A stretch of DNA of 64,000 nucleotides from Flavobacterium psychrophilum (GTDB lineage: Bacteria > Bacteroidota > Bacteroidia > Flavobacteriales > Flavobacteriaceae). Shown here piece after piece: positions 17,268 to 26,879 of the stretch. Under the pieces are notes generated by a model. It had not been told where the DNA came from, made no database searches, and saw only the letters and a program-made list of their open reading frames with translations. Where the stretch lies: contig CAMDDB010000011.1 of NCBI GenBank assembly GCA_945890865.1, forward strand, positions 1-64,000. Reading direction: 5' to 3'. The first letter of the stretch is position 1; every line of letters begins with the position of its first letter. The translations under genes were made by a program, and so were the position numbers.

Positions 17268-18041
17268 TTATAATCGGGCCAATGCCGACTCATATTTATC
17301 ATTCACTACTTTCCAATCAATCACATTAAAAATCGCGGTCAAGTACTCGTTGCGTTTGTTTTGGTAGCTCAAATAATAAGCATGTTCCCATACGTCAATT
17401 GCTAAAATGGGAGTTCCTCTTACTTCTGCATTTGGCATCAAAGGATTGTCTTGATTGAAAGTACTGGTTACGGCTAATTTGCCGTCACTTTTAACCACTA
17501 GCCAAACCCAACCACTTCCAAACAAACTATTTCCTGCATCGGTTAATTGCGTTTGTAACGCATCAAATGAGCCCAATTCGGCAGCGATAGCTTCTGCTAA
17601 TGCGCCACTCGGTGTTCCTCCCGCTTTTGGTCCAAGTATTTCAAAAAATAAATTATGATTGTAGTAGCCCCCAGCATTGTTTCTAAGGGATTTGTTGTTT
17701 GTATTTAAATTGCGTAAAATTTCTTCAATAGATTGAGAAGCTAAATTAGTGGTATCAACTTCTTTATTTAATCTATTGGCATAATTCAAATGGTGTTTTG
17801 CATAATGCAACTGCATGGTGCGACCATCTATATGTGGTTGTAACGCATCGTAGGCATATTTTAATCCTTTCATTTTAAAAGTACCCCCTTCGTTTACTTT
17901 TACTTCCGAAGGATTGCCATAAGCTGTTTGAGTGGTTTCGACTTCTGGATCTGGAATTTGAACTTCTTCTAAATCATTTCCCCCTCTGCAACTTAGCAAC
18001 AGTATGAATAGAAATGATAAGGATACTAATGCATTTTTCAT
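17268..18041 (-). CDS. lipoprotein superoxide dismutase (Fe/Mn family)
   Basis: This 257-residue Fe/Mn superoxide dismutase carries an N-terminal lipoprotein signal, LFILLLSC (lipobox, Cys18). An acidic linker of about 45 residues comes before the SOD fold, so the enzyme is exported and membrane-anchored instead of cytoplasmic. Metal ligands are visible in order: His in LQPHIDGR, His in LHYAKHH, then Asp and His in DVWEHAYY. GGYYNHNLFF and FGSGWVWL complete the active site. Whether Fe or Mn is used cannot be read with confidence. It ends a lipid-synthesis operon, starting 2 nt after the acyl-CoA-binding protein gene. It would detoxify superoxide in the periplasm. Confidence 0.93.
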   Translation of the reverse strand: MKNALVSLSFLFILLLSCRGGNDLEEVQIPDPEVETTQTAYGNPSEVKVNEGGTFKMKGLKYAYDALQPHIDGRTMQLHYAKHHLNYANRLNKEVDTTNLASQSIEEILRNLNTNNKSLRNNAGGYYNHNLFFEILGPKAGGTPSGALAEAIAAELGSFDALQTQLTDAGNSLFGSGWVWLVVKSDGKLAVTSTFNQDNPLMPNAEVRGTPILAIDVWEHAYYLSYQNKRNEYLTAIFNVIDWKVVNDKYESALARL

Positions 18042-18042
18042 G

Positions 18043-18324
18043 TTATAGATTTCGTTCTTTTAATAGAGAATTGATGATTTCAATGTATTTTTCTTTGGCT
18101 TCATCGGCCGTTAAATGCTTTACTTGCATCCAAGCATTCAATTTGAATGCATTGATTAAATCTTGTGGATTTTGATAGTGGATCCGATTGGTACTTTCTG
18201 AACTTGCTTGTTTGTACAAGCCATATAAAACGAGTTGCACGTCTTGGGGCACAGATTCCTGAGGAACGAGTTGCGCGTTTGCAAATGCTTCGTCAAATAA
18301 TGTATTTAAGTCCTTAGTACTCAT
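18043..18324 (-). CDS. acyl-CoA-binding protein
   Basis: This 93-residue four-helix ACBP-fold protein has the family core LYGLYKQA, followed by the AFKLNAWMQVKHLTADEAKE segment, which corresponds to the canonical KWDAWNxLKGxSKExA helix. It binds long-chain acyl-CoA esters in the cytosol. ACBPs are mainly eukaryotic but occur in Bacteroidota. The gene lies 4 nt after psd and 1 nt before the SOD gene, downstream of cdsA, which suggests it buffers acyl-CoA for phospholipid synthesis or turnover. The start ATG 18324 is the first in frame. Confidence 0.88.
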   Translation of the reverse strand: MSTKDLNTLFDEAFANAQLVPQESVPQDVQLVLYGLYKQASSESTNRIHYQNPQDLINAFKLNAWMQVKHLTADEAKEKYIEIINSLLKERNL

Positions 18325-18328
18325 GGAT

Positions 18329-18985
18329 TTATTCCTTTTTGCAAATAACTGTTTTGTTTCCTATGGCTTTATCTCCAATTTTTACATTGATTTCGGTGCC
18401 CAGAGGTAAATATAAATCGACTCTAGATCCAAACTTGATGAAACCAGCATCTTTTCCTTGAACGACACGCATGCCTTCTTTTGCATAGTTTACAATTCGA
18501 CGTGCTAGAGCACCGGCAATTTGGCGATAGAGTACTTCACCAAAAATGCGATTATTGATTACAACTGTTGTTCTTTCATTTTCTTCACTTGCTTTAGGAT
18601 GCCAAGCAACTAAATATTTTCCAGGGTGGTATTTACTGTATTTTACCACACCATTTAACGCATAACGCGTAACATGCACATTAATAGGCGACATAAATAT
18701 AGACACCATTATGCGTTTGTCTTTGAAATACTCAGGTTCAAATACCTCTTCAATCACTACCACTTTTCCATCAACAGGGGCTAGTATATGATGATCACTG
18801 TTGTCAGCTACTCGAATTGGATTTCTGAAAAATTGTAAGATGAGTAAAATAAAAATGAGCACACCTATTTGAATCGATTTCAACAACCATAAATTATCTT
18901 TTACTAGGACATCTGCCAAAAAAATAAGTCCGACTGAAACGAGTAGGGTTATGAAAATTATTTTTGAACCTTCTTTATGAAACAT
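18329..18985 (-). CDS. psd: phosphatidylserine decarboxylase (short, membrane type)
   Basis: This 218-residue proenzyme decarboxylates phosphatidylserine to phosphatidylethanolamine. Two N-terminal transmembrane helices (about residues 9-26 and 33-51) precede the catalytic domain, which contains APVDGKVVV, MSPINVHVTRYAL and VAWHPKASEENERT. Near the C-terminus the self-cleavage site FGS in KFGSRVDLYLP (about residues 184-194) would yield the pyruvoyl group on the new N-terminal Ser. It is the short archaeal/Bacteroidota-type Psd, lacking the longer N-terminus of E. coli Psd. It overlaps cdsA by 11 nt. Confidence 0.94.
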   Translation of the reverse strand: MFHKEGSKIIFITLLVSVGLIFLADVLVKDNLWLLKSIQIGVLIFILLILQFFRNPIRVADNSDHHILAPVDGKVVVIEEVFEPEYFKDKRIMVSIFMSPINVHVTRYALNGVVKYSKYHPGKYLVAWHPKASEENERTTVVINNRIFGEVLYRQIAGALARRIVNYAKEGMRVVQGKDAGFIKFGSRVDLYLPLGTEINVKIGDKAIGNKTVICKKE

Positions 18986-19781
18986 AATATAAAATTAAAT
19001 AAAATAAATTAATAAATGGAACTACAAATATAATACTATCTAACCGATCCAGAACGCCTCCATGACCAGGCATGATTTTGCCGCTGTCTTTTACTCCGGC
19101 TATACGTTTAAATTTGGATTGAATTAAATCGCCTAAAGTGCTAAAAATACTTACAATAAAGCCAATAACCACCCAAATATACAAAATAGTAGATTCGATA
19201 TAAAATTTAGACAATACTACGCTAGCAATACTGGTAAAAATAACACCTCCAATAAACCCTTCAATTGTTTTTTTGGGAGAAACACTAGGAAATAATTTGA
19301 TTTTCCCAAAATTTTTCCCGACTAAATAGGCAAACGTGTCATTGGCCCAAATTAGAACTATAATAGAGATTAATATCTTTGGATTGTATCCTTTTTTACC
19401 GAGGGCTACATAATTGGTTAGTATAAATGGAATAATAATGTATCCCACTAATAATATATAGCGAGATGCAATTTTAAACGTTGTTTTTTGAATAGAAAAT
19501 AAATAAAACAGCAGTTTAATTGAAATGAGAATCGAAACAGCAACAATTATAGTTTTTAATAAGATATCGTTACTTTTATCCCATAAAAAAAAATAAGCTA
19601 TTCCGGAAAAGGGGATTGAAATGTAATAATTTATTTGGGTTATTTTACAAAATTCGTATACAGCTATGAGTAGGAAAAAACCAAAAAGCAGGGCTAAACT
19701 CTCTTTAGAATGAGAAATGCAGCCCAGCAATACTATAACATAAACGGCTCCAGATAATGCTCTTTTCAGCGTTTCATTCAT
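18975..19781 (-). CDS. cdsA: phosphatidate cytidylyltransferase
   Basis: This 268-residue polytopic membrane enzyme makes CDP-diacylglycerol from phosphatidic acid and CTP. Roughly eight transmembrane helices are visible. The C-terminal signature is SKFKRIAGVKDSGKIMPGHG followed by GVLDRLDS (about residues 220-247), matching the CDS family consensus. Length is normal. It is the second gene after a LUD-domain gene (1-nt gap) and overlaps psd, an arrangement that places successive steps of phospholipid synthesis in one operon. Confidence 0.95.
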   Translation of the reverse strand: MNETLKRALSGAVYVIVLLGCISHSKESLALLFGFFLLIAVYEFCKITQINYYISIPFSGIAYFFLWDKSNDILLKTIIVAVSILISIKLLFYLFSIQKTTFKIASRYILLVGYIIIPFILTNYVALGKKGYNPKILISIIVLIWANDTFAYLVGKNFGKIKLFPSVSPKKTIEGFIGGVIFTSIASVVLSKFYIESTILYIWVVIGFIVSIFSTLGDLIQSKFKRIAGVKDSGKIMPGHGGVLDRLDSIIFVVPFINLFYLILYYVS

Positions 19782-19782
19782 G

Positions 19783-20388
19783 TTATAAATCTTCTAAAAG
19801 AAGCAGATATAGATTTTTATGGCAACTTCCATAATGTAAAAAGTCTTGTTCTTTTACTTCTTCAAAGTATTTAATTGTAGTTATGTTGGTGGGATAATCT
19901 TTTACATGTTTGTTTTTGATTACCCGTAAGCCATCTCCTTTAGAAATTACTAGTTGACTCGTTGTGGCAAAAACAATCATGTTAGTGGGCAATTCGTTTG
20001 GTTTAAAATGTTTTAATTGCAAAGAGGAGAACAAAATTGAACCTTCATCGGCAATTAAATTTTCACAAAACGAAAAGAAAAATTTAGGATTTTTGGTATT
20101 GGAATACTGTAGTTTATTTTCATCTAATAAATGAAATAATCTCGAATCAAAACACTGTGCCTCAGATTCAAACCAATCATTTTCGGCTAAAATATTTTCA
20201 AAGTTTTCAGAAATTTCGACTAAATTTTCACAATAAATAAATTTACCTCCATTTGCCTTAAAATTGAAAGTAAATAGTTCGTCTATCGGTAAATTATCGT
20301 CGGGTGTATACGGACTTTTATCGTCAGATTTTTCCTTAGGGTCTGTTTCTTCACCAGAAGTTTTAAAAAATTTTCTAAAAAGACTCAT
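19783..20388 (-). CDS. LUD-domain protein (LutC/YkgG-like)
   Basis: This is a 201-residue cytoplasmic protein with an acidic, lysine-rich N-terminal tail (residues 10-35) followed by a LUD fold. The DEGSILFSS strand, the NMIVFATTSQLVISKGDG segment and the final FLHYGSCHKNLYLLLLEDL are recognisable of the LutC family found in lactate-utilisation clusters. No lutA or lutB is adjacent. Here it heads a phospholipid operon, so its role is likely different from lactate oxidation. I cannot assign one. Its own TATCTTTG promoter sits right behind the ftsH terminator. Confidence 0.8.
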   Translation of the reverse strand: MSLFRKFFKTSGEETDPKEKSDDKSPYTPDDNLPIDELFTFNFKANGGKFIYCENLVEISENFENILAENDWFESEAQCFDSRLFHLLDENKLQYSNTKNPKFFFSFCENLIADEGSILFSSLQLKHFKPNELPTNMIVFATTSQLVISKGDGLRVIKNKHVKDYPTNITTIKYFEEVKEQDFLHYGSCHKNLYLLLLEDL

Positions 20389-20421
20389 CTATCGTCGTCA
20401 GGTATTATAGTCAGTAAAAAT

Positions 20422-20429
20422 CAAAGATA
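20422..20429 (-). promoter_or_regulatory. -7 element of the LUD-cdsA-psd-ACBP-SOD operon
   Basis: TATCTTTG on the minus strand, 33 nt upstream of the LUD gene start and immediately downstream of the ftsH terminator. Confidence 0.7.
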
Positions 20430-20431
20430 AA

Positions 20432-20469
20432 AAAAAACTTAATTCATTTATGCTGGAATTAAGTTTTTT
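20432..20469 (-). terminator. terminator of the rsfS-ftsH transcript
   Basis: A 14-bp stem AAAAAACTTAATTC / GAATTAAGTTTTTT with a 10-nt loop, 7 nt after the ftsH stop on the minus strand. Confidence 0.85.
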
Positions 20470-20476
20470 ATTAATA

Positions 20477-22423
20477 TTAATTTGTTGATAAGTCTTCGGT
20501 TGGTTTTGGTATTTCAGGAGCAACTTCAGTGTCAAATGGCCTTTTTCCAAAAATGTTTTCCAAATCATCTTTAAAAATAACTTCTTTCTCTATAAGAATA
20601 TCTGCAAGTTCTACCAATTTATCTTTATGGTGTGTTAAAATGGAAATAGCTCTTTGGTATTGCTCTTCAATCAATTTTGAGATTTCACTATCAATAATTC
20701 GCGCAGTATCTTCCGAGTAGGGTTTAGAAAAACTATAATCGGATTGACCTGATGAGTCATAGTAAGTAATGTTTCCTAATTTTTCATTTAATCCATAAAT
20801 GGTAACCATGGCTCTAGCCTGACGGGTAACTTTTTCTAAATCGCTCAACGCACCGGTAGAAATTTTATCAAAAATAACTCGCTCAGCAGCTCTTCCACCC
20901 ATAGTAGCACACATTTCATCGAGCATTTGATTAGGACGCACAATCAATCGTTCTTCTGGTAAATACCATGCTGCACCCAAGCTTTGTCCACGAGGTACAA
21001 TAGTAACTTTAACAAGCGGCGCTGCATGTTCTAGCATCCAACTCACAGTAGCATGACCCGCTTCGTGAGTGGCAATAGCGCGTTTTTCATCGGGAGTAAC
21101 AATTTTATTTTTCTTTTCTAAACCTCCCACGATACGATCGACAGCATCTAGAAAATCTTGTTTGTCAACAGCTTTTTTATCCTTACGTGCAGCAATTAAT
21201 GCCGCTTCATTGCATACATTAGCGATGTCGGCACCTGAAAATCCGGGTGTTTGTTTTGCTAAAAATTCGGTATCCAATTCCTCTGATTTTTTAAGTGGTG
21301 CAAGGTGTACTTCAAATATAGCAGCACGCTCTCTAATATCTGGTAAATCAACATAAATTTGTCGGTCAAAACGTCCCGCCCGAAGGAGGGCTTTATCTAA
21401 TACATCAGCTCGATTGGTAGCGGCTAATACAATTACATTTGAATTGGTGCCAAAACCATCCATTTCGGTTAGCAATTGATTGAGGGTATTTTCTCTTTCA
21501 TCATTTGCACCCGTCATATTGTTTTTGCCACGAGCTCTACCTACAGCATCTATCTCATCAATAAAAATAATAGCAGGCGCTTTTTCTTTGGCTTGTTTAA
21601 ATAAATCACGTACTCGAGAAGCTCCAACACCCACAAACATTTCTACAAAATCAGAACCTGATAATGAGAAGAAAGGAACGTTTGCTTCACCAGCAACGGC
21701 TTTTGCTAATAATGTTTTACCTGTTCCTGGAGGGCCTACTAGCAAAGCTCCTTTTGGAATTTTTCCGCCAATTGAAGTATATTTTTCAGGATTCTTTAAG
21801 AACTCAACAATTTCTTGAATTTCTTCTTTTGCACCTTCTAAGCCAGCAACATTTTCAAAAGTGATTCGGGTATCATTTTTTTCATCAAACAATTTCGCTT
21901 TGGATTTACCAATACTAAAAATTTGTCCGCCACCTCCAGAACCACCAGACATTCTTCGCATCATAAAAATCCATAAACCTCCTAATAAAATAACAGGAAG
22001 TAACAATGAAATAATGTCGCCCCACATGCTTTCGGGTTCTTTCTCATATTCTGCTATTTTTCCGGCAGCTTTTGCTTTGGTGATATTGTCTTGAAATGCT
22101 TTTGTATCCCCAATTTCAGTTGTATAATGGGGTCCTTTTACATTTAATTTTCCGGTAACATCGTTTTTAACTTCGGCATGAATTTTATTTGTTAATGCCG
22201 ATTTTTTCAAATAAATAGTTGCATTCGTATTGTTGAATGTTACTTTTTCTACTTGTCCCGCTTCGATGAAATCATTAAATTTTGATAAACTGGTCTTGCC
22301 AGGATTGCTTAGATTTAATCCTTTCGTTAATAAACTAATTGTAAAAAAAATAACAAGGACAAGCACAATACTCATCCAAGGACTAAATTTAAAACCAGAA
22401 TTATTGTTTGTGTTTTGTGCCAT
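20477..22423 (-). CDS. ftsH: ATP-dependent zinc metalloprotease FtsH
   Basis: This 648-residue membrane-anchored AAA+ protease degrades membrane and short-lived cytosolic proteins as a hexamer. The N-terminal helix (about residues 17-36), a periplasmic domain and a second helix (about 137-154) precede the AAA module. Visible motifs are Walker A GPPGTGKT at 230-237, the FVG pore motif in EMFVGVGAS, Walker [10 protein letters not shown] near 286 and the second region of homology [20 protein letters not shown]. The zinc-protease motif HEAGH is at 453-457 with the third-ligand region near DLEKVT. It is the second gene after rsfS (8-nt gap). Confidence 0.97.
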   Translation of the reverse strand: MAQNTNNNSGFKFSPWMSIVLVLVIFFTISLLTKGLNLSNPGKTSLSKFNDFIEAGQVEKVTFNNTNATIYLKKSALTNKIHAEVKNDVTGKLNVKGPHYTTEIGDTKAFQDNITKAKAAGKIAEYEKEPESMWGDIISLLLPVILLGGLWIFMMRRMSGGSGGGGQIFSIGKSKAKLFDEKNDTRITFENVAGLEGAKEEIQEIVEFLKNPEKYTSIGGKIPKGALLVGPPGTGKTLLAKAVAGEANVPFFSLSGSDFVEMFVGVGASRVRDLFKQAKEKAPAIIFIDEIDAVGRARGKNNMTGANDERENTLNQLLTEMDGFGTNSNVIVLAATNRADVLDKALLRAGRFDRQIYVDLPDIRERAAIFEVHLAPLKKSEELDTEFLAKQTPGFSGADIANVCNEAALIAARKDKKAVDKQDFLDAVDRIVGGLEKKNKIVTPDEKRAIATHEAGHATVSWMLEHAAPLVKVTIVPRGQSLGAAWYLPEERLIVRPNQMLDEMCATMGGRAAERVIFDKISTGALSDLEKVTRQARAMVTIYGLNEKLGNITYYDSSGQSDYSFSKPYSEDTARIIDSEISKLIEEQYQRAISILTHHKDKLVELADILIEKEVIFKDDLENIFGKRPFDTEVAPEIPKPTEDLSTN

Positions 22424-22431
22424 ATAAATTT

Positions 22432-22803
22432 TTAATATTTTGTTTCGATGGTTGTAATTTTTGCATCACCCCATAAACTTTCAATTCGGTAATATTCGCG
22501 GATGTGTTTTTGGAACACATGAACTACAATGTTTACATAATCCATTAAAACCCATTCTCCATTTTCTGCTCCTTCTACGTGCCAAGGTTTGTCTTTTAAT
22601 TCTTTGGAAACCACCTTTTGAATGGATCCTACAATGGCATTGACTTGTGTATTTGAATTTCCATTACAAATTATAAAATAATCACAAACGGTATTGTCAA
22701 TTTCTCTTAAATCAAGAATGTCTATATTTTCTCCCTTTACGTCTTCTATGCCTTTGATGATGTTTGCTAATAGATCATCATTATTAATCTGCTTCTTCGC
22801 CAT
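22432..22803 (-). CDS. rsfS: ribosomal silencing factor RsfS
   Basis: This 123-residue RsfS/Iojap protein binds ribosomal protein L14 and blocks 30S-50S joining in starvation. The core motif NTVCDYFIICNGNSNTQVNA is followed by GEWVLMDYVNIVVHVF and REYYRIESLWGDA, all diagnostic. Normal length. It precedes ftsH by 8 nt, a pairing widespread in Bacteroidota, and has its own TACCTTTG promoter facing birA. Confidence 0.95.
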   Translation of the reverse strand: MAKKQINNDDLLANIIKGIEDVKGENIDILDLREIDNTVCDYFIICNGNSNTQVNAIVGSIQKVVSKELKDKPWHVEGAENGEWVLMDYVNIVVHVFQKHIREYYRIESLWGDAKITTIETKY

Positions 22804-22823
22804 TTATTATTTTTGAATTTATG

Positions 22824-22831
22824 CAAAGGTA
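22824..22831 (-). promoter_or_regulatory. -7 element of rsfS-ftsH
   Basis: TACCTTTG on the minus strand, 20 nt upstream of the rsfS ATG. Confidence 0.7.
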
Positions 22832-22887
22832 TCAAATTTTGTCATTAATTTTGAACCTTTACACAAGATTAAAACTTATTCTACGAA

Positions 22888-23619
22888 ATGAAGATAATCA
22901 AACTCAGTGCCATTGATTCTACCAATCGTTTTTTGAAGCAATTGGCAAAGGAAACAACGACTGAAAATTTTACTATAGTGGTAGCTGATCGGCAAACTGA
23001 AGGTAAGGGACAACGCGGGGCTACTTGGCTTTCAGAAAGTGATAAAGGCTTAACATTTAGTTGTTTATATCATTATCCAAAGGAGGTTTTACCAGATTTA
23101 TTTGTACTTAACTGCGTTGTTGCTTTAAGTGTTGTTGAAACTTTGCAATTCTTAAGTTCGAAAATTTTTTATATAAAATGGCCGAACGACATTATGGCAG
23201 AGAACAAGAAAATAGGCGGTATATTGATCGAAAACAGGATTAAAAGTGAAACCGAATTTCAATCCATCATTGGAATAGGTATAAATATAAATCAAACAGC
23301 ATTTGATCAACTCCCTCAAGCAACCTCTCTAGCGCTTATTGAAAATAGGACTTTTGACAAAGAAATACTTATGTTGAAAATTGCGGAACTATTGAAAAAT
23401 AATTTAGAAAAAGTACCTCAACTTGGTGTTGATTATTTTTGGGATCGCTATCACGATAAATTATATAAACGTGGGGTAGTTTCGGCATTTGAAGATGCTC
23501 AAGGCAATCGATTTGTGGGAAAAATTGTATTGGTAACCAAGGAGGGCAAATTACAAGTTATGGTAGACCCTGATCAACAAGCTTTTTTTGATATTAAAGA
23601 AATAAAAATGTTATACTAA
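22888..23619 (+). CDS. birA: biotin--[acetyl-CoA-carboxylase] ligase
   Basis: This 243-residue biotin-protein ligase activates biotin to biotinyl-AMP and attaches it to the carboxyl-carrier lysine of acetyl-CoA carboxylase. Motifs are QTEGKGQRGATW (the adenylate-binding GRGRxG equivalent, about residue 38), LTFSCLYH, IKWPNDIMAENKKIGGILIE (about residue 99) and GIGININQ. There is no N-terminal helix-turn-helix, so it is a group-I ligase without the repressor function of E. coli BirA. The gene is divergent from rsfS with an 84-nt gap. Confidence 0.94.
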   Translation: MKIIKLSAIDSTNRFLKQLAKETTTENFTIVVADRQTEGKGQRGATWLSESDKGLTFSCLYHYPKEVLPDLFVLNCVVALSVVETLQFLSSKIFYIKWPNDIMAENKKIGGILIENRIKSETEFQSIIGIGININQTAFDQLPQATSLALIENRTFDKEILMLKIAELLKNNLEKVPQLGVDYFWDRYHDKLYKRGVVSAFEDAQGNRFVGKIVLVTKEGKLQVMVDPDQQAFFDIKEIKMLY

Positions 23620-23682
23620 ATTAAATCCCACTTAAAATAGTGAATCCTTTGTTAAACTTTTCAATAAACTATTCCTTTTAAG

Positions 23683-23690
23683 TACATTTG
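23683..23690 (+). promoter_or_regulatory. -7 element of the ccs-gpx operon
   Basis: TACATTTG followed by TG, 32 nt upstream of the ATG at 23723. Confidence 0.6.
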
Positions 23691-23722
23691 TGCCAATTTA
23701 TTAAAAAGCATTCCGAAATCTC

Positions 23723-26700
23723 ATGGAAAAAAAAATAGCCTCCTTTTTGTTTTCAACTCGTTTAATGGCAGTTTTGTTTATTGGTTTTGCAGCCGCAATG
23801 GCAGCAGGAACTTTTATTGAAGATGCCTACAATACAGATACAGCCAGAGTTATCATTTATAACGCTTGGTGGTTTGAATCCATAATGGTCTTTTTTGCCA
23901 TTAATTTTATCGGAAATATCAAGCGCTATCAATTGCATAAAAAAGAAAATTGGGCTACCCTTTTATTACACCTTTCTTTTATCCTGATCATTTTGGGAGC
24001 TTTTGTAACGCGTTACATTAGTTACGAAGGAATGATGCCCATAAGAGAAGGCGAAACGGCAAATATAATTTATTCGGACAAGCCTTATTTAACTGTTTTT
24101 GTTGATGGAGAATACCAAGGTGAAACCAAACGTAAGACTTTTGAAAGAGACCTTATTTTTGCCCCAGAAGTTAAAGATGATGCTTTTTTAAACCTATTTG
24201 CCAGCAATGATTTTTCATTAGGAGGTGAATTCAATACTATACCTTTTGAAGTCGTACATCAAGCATTCATTTTGAATGGAAAAGAAACGGTTAAGCCCTC
24301 TGAAAACGGAAAATTAATGCTTAAAATGGTTGAATCGAGTGGGGGAACACGCCACGAACATTATTTGAATGCAGGAGAAGTTCAAAATATTCATAATATT
24401 TTGTTTGCCTTTAACAAGTTTACCGAAGGAGCAATTAATATTACAAGTGTAGACGATGGATACACTATTCAATCGCCTTTTGATGGAAACTTCATGCGAA
24501 TGGCTGATAAATTTCAAGGCCAAGTAACAAAAAATGTTTCTCAAAAACTACTGTTACGTTCTTTATATAACATGGGAGGTGCTCAATTTGTATTTCCAGA
24601 GCCTGCTCTGAAAGGCGAATTAGTTCTAGAATCAAATAACGATTTCAAAGATAAAAAAACCGATGATGCCTTAGTGGTTACGATCAAAAGTCAAGGCAAA
24701 GCAGAAACCGTTACATTGGTTGGTTCCAAGGGAAAACAAGGGGTTCCACAAAGTGTAAAAATTGGTAAATTGGAATTTACTTTATTTTTTGGAAGTAAAA
24801 TTTACAACACTCCTTTCAATATTAAATTGGACGATTTTATTGCAGACAAATATCCAGGAACGGATAAAAGTTATTCTGCTTTTAAAAGTAAAGTAGAAGT
24901 CATTGATTCCGGAAATAAGAAAACCTTTAAAGACAGTATTTTTATGAATAATGTTCTCGATTATGAGGGCTATCGCTTTTTTCAATCAGGGTTTGATCCC
25001 GATGAAAAAGGAACGCAGTTATCGGTAAGTCATGATTTTTTGGGTACTTGGATTACCTACATTGGTTATTTTTTACTTTATTTTGGAATGATGGCTATTT
25101 TATTCAATAAGTACACCCGTTTTGCCAGTTTGAAAGAGAAATTAGAAAAAGTGAAAGCCAAGAAAAAAGCATTTTTAAGCGTTTTTTTAATGCTATGTGC
25201 CCCAGTTTTTTCTCAAAACAATACGCCACCTTCAAAAGAAGAATCGCTCAAGTTACTCAAAGAACATTTGGTTTCTGAGGCGCATGCAGCCGAGTTTGGA
25301 AAATTAGTAATACAAGATGCGGGCCGTATGAAGCCGCTCAATACGTTTTCATCGGAATTGCTGCGAAAAGTTTCTAAAAGTGATACCTATGAAGGTATAA
25401 ATTCGGATCAAGCCATGATTTCGATGACGCAATTTCCAGAATATTGGTATAATTTGCCCATCATCTATTTGAAACGCGGCAATGATAGCATTCGTAAGAT
25501 CATTGGAATTGAAAAAGAGGCAAAATATGCTCCATTAGTTTCCTTTTTTGATGAAAAAGGCGAATATAAATTGGCTAATTATTTAGACGCCGCTTATAAA
25601 GAACCCGTACCCAATCAATTCCAAAAAGATTTTATTGAAGCGGATAAAAAAGTAAATTTATTTTATTCGGCCTTAAGCGGACAAATATTAAAGGTATTTC
25701 CGGTTCCGGGAGATGCCTCTAACAAATGGTTGTCTTATCTCGAAATAAGTCACCCAACAGGTACAGCTTTAGATTCTATTAAGAACATTGTACCCTTTTA
25801 TTTGAATGCCGTTGATCGTGCAACTGCAAGCGGCGATTATAAACTACCTAATAGTTTACTCAAAGGATTAAATGCCTATCAAAAGAAATATGGAAAATCA
25901 GTAATGCTTTCAGATCGTAAAATTACATCTGAAATTATGTATAATAAATACGATATTTTCAAACGACTATTTTATTTGTATATGTTGGCCGGCATCTTCA
26001 TGCTTACTTTTTGTATTGTGCAAATCTTCAAGGATACTCGGTTTATTCGAACCGTTATCACAGCATTTCATGGATTGATTGGTTTATTTTTTGTGTTGCA
26101 CACCTTGGGATTAGCTGTCCGATGGTACATATCGGGTCATGCTCCTTGGAGTGATGCCTATGAAAGTATGATTTATGTGGCTTGGGCTACTATGTTTTTC
26201 GGACTAGCTTTTGGAAGAAAATCTAAATTAACAGTAGCTTCTACCACCTTCGTAGTTTCCATAATCTTAATGGTAGCGCATTGGCAATGGATGGACCCCT
26301 CTATTGGTAACTTACAGCCTGTTTTAAATTCCTATTGGTTAATGATACACGTAGCAGTTATTGTAGCGAGTTATGGACCGTTTACCTTAGCCATGGTATT
26401 AGGTTTAGTGGCTTTGTTTTTAATGATTTTTACCACTGCCAAAAACAAAGAAAAAATCAAATTAAGCATCGACGAAATCACCTATATAAACGAAATGGCC
26501 TTGACTGTTGGATTGGTAATGTTAACCATAGGTAACTTCCTTGGGGGTCAATGGGCCAATGAGAGTTGGGGACGATACTGGGGTTGGGATCCCAAAGAAA
26601 CATGGGCGTTAATTAGTATTATGGTGTATGCTTTTGTAATTCACGCGCGTTTTGTTCCGGCTTTGCGGGGTCGTTGGATATATAATGTAATGAGTGTTTT

Positions 26701-26875
26701 AGCGTTTGCTTCCATATTGATGACCTATTTTGGTGTGAATTTTCACTTGAGCGGATTGCACAGCTATGCTTCAGGAGAAAAACAAAATGTAACGTATTAT
26801 TTTATCATTCTCGCAGTTGTAATAGTACTAGCTGCTATTGCATATATTCCGTATAAAAAGCATTTAAAAAAATAA
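23723..26875 (+). CDS. cytochrome c biogenesis fusion protein (ResB/CcsB-CcsA)
   Basis: This 1050-residue membrane protein performs system-II cytochrome c maturation, exporting heme and ligating it to CxxCH motifs outside the membrane. The N-terminal ResB/Ccs1-like part (residues 1 to about 475) has helices near 10-30, 50-68, 78-96 and 430-450 around a large periplasmic domain. A second hydrophobic segment ending CAPVFSQNN (about residues 485-497) looks like an internal signal sequence before another exoplasmic region. The C-terminal CcsA part (about 755-1050) contains the WWD heme motif within WGRYWGWDPKETW, and His residues in LHTLGLAVRW and FHLSGLHSY that could ligate heme. The downstream gene starts 4 nt later. 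Confidence 0.93.
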   Translation: MEKKIASFLFSTRLMAVLFIGFAAAMAAGTFIEDAYNTDTARVIIYNAWWFESIMVFFAINFIGNIKRYQLHKKENWATLLLHLSFILIILGAFVTRYISYEGMMPIREGETANIIYSDKPYLTVFVDGEYQGETKRKTFERDLIFAPEVKDDAFLNLFASNDFSLGGEFNTIPFEVVHQAFILNGKETVKPSENGKLMLKMVESSGGTRHEHYLNAGEVQNIHNILFAFNKFTEGAINITSVDDGYTIQSPFDGNFMRMADKFQGQVTKNVSQKLLLRSLYNMGGAQFVFPEPALKGELVLESNNDFKDKKTDDALVVTIKSQGKAETVTLVGSKGKQGVPQSVKIGKLEFTLFFGSKIYNTPFNIKLDDFIADKYPGTDKSYSAFKSKVEVIDSGNKKTFKDSIFMNNVLDYEGYRFFQSGFDPDEKGTQLSVSHDFLGTWITYIGYFLLYFGMMAILFNKYTRFASLKEKLEKVKAKKKAFLSVFLMLCAPVFSQNNTPPSKEESLKLLKEHLVSEAHAAEFGKLVIQDAGRMKPLNTFSSELLRKVSKSDTYEGINSDQAMISMTQFPEYWYNLPIIYLKRGNDSIRKIIGIEKEAKYAPLVSFFDEKGEYKLANYLDAAYKEPVPNQFQKDFIEADKKVNLFYSALSGQILKVFPVPGDASNKWLSYLEISHPTGTALDSIKNIVPFYLNAVDRATASGDYKLPNSLLKGLNAYQKKYGKSVMLSDRKITSEIMYNKYDIFKRLFYLYMLAGIFMLTFCIVQIFKDTRFIRTVITAFHGLIGLFFVLHTLGLAVRWYISGHAPWSDAYESMIYVAWATMFFGLAFGRKSKLTVASTTFVVSIILMVAHWQWMDPSIGNLQPVLNSYWLMIHVAVIVASYGPFTLAMVLGLVALFLMIFTTAKNKEKIKLSIDEITYINEMALTVGLVMLTIGNFLGGQWANESWGRYWGWDPKETWALISIMVYAFVIHARFVPALRGRWIYNVMSVLAFASILMTYFGVNFHLSGLHSYASGEKQNVTYYFIILAVVIVLAAIAYIPYKKHLKK

Positions 26876-26879
26876 CCGT

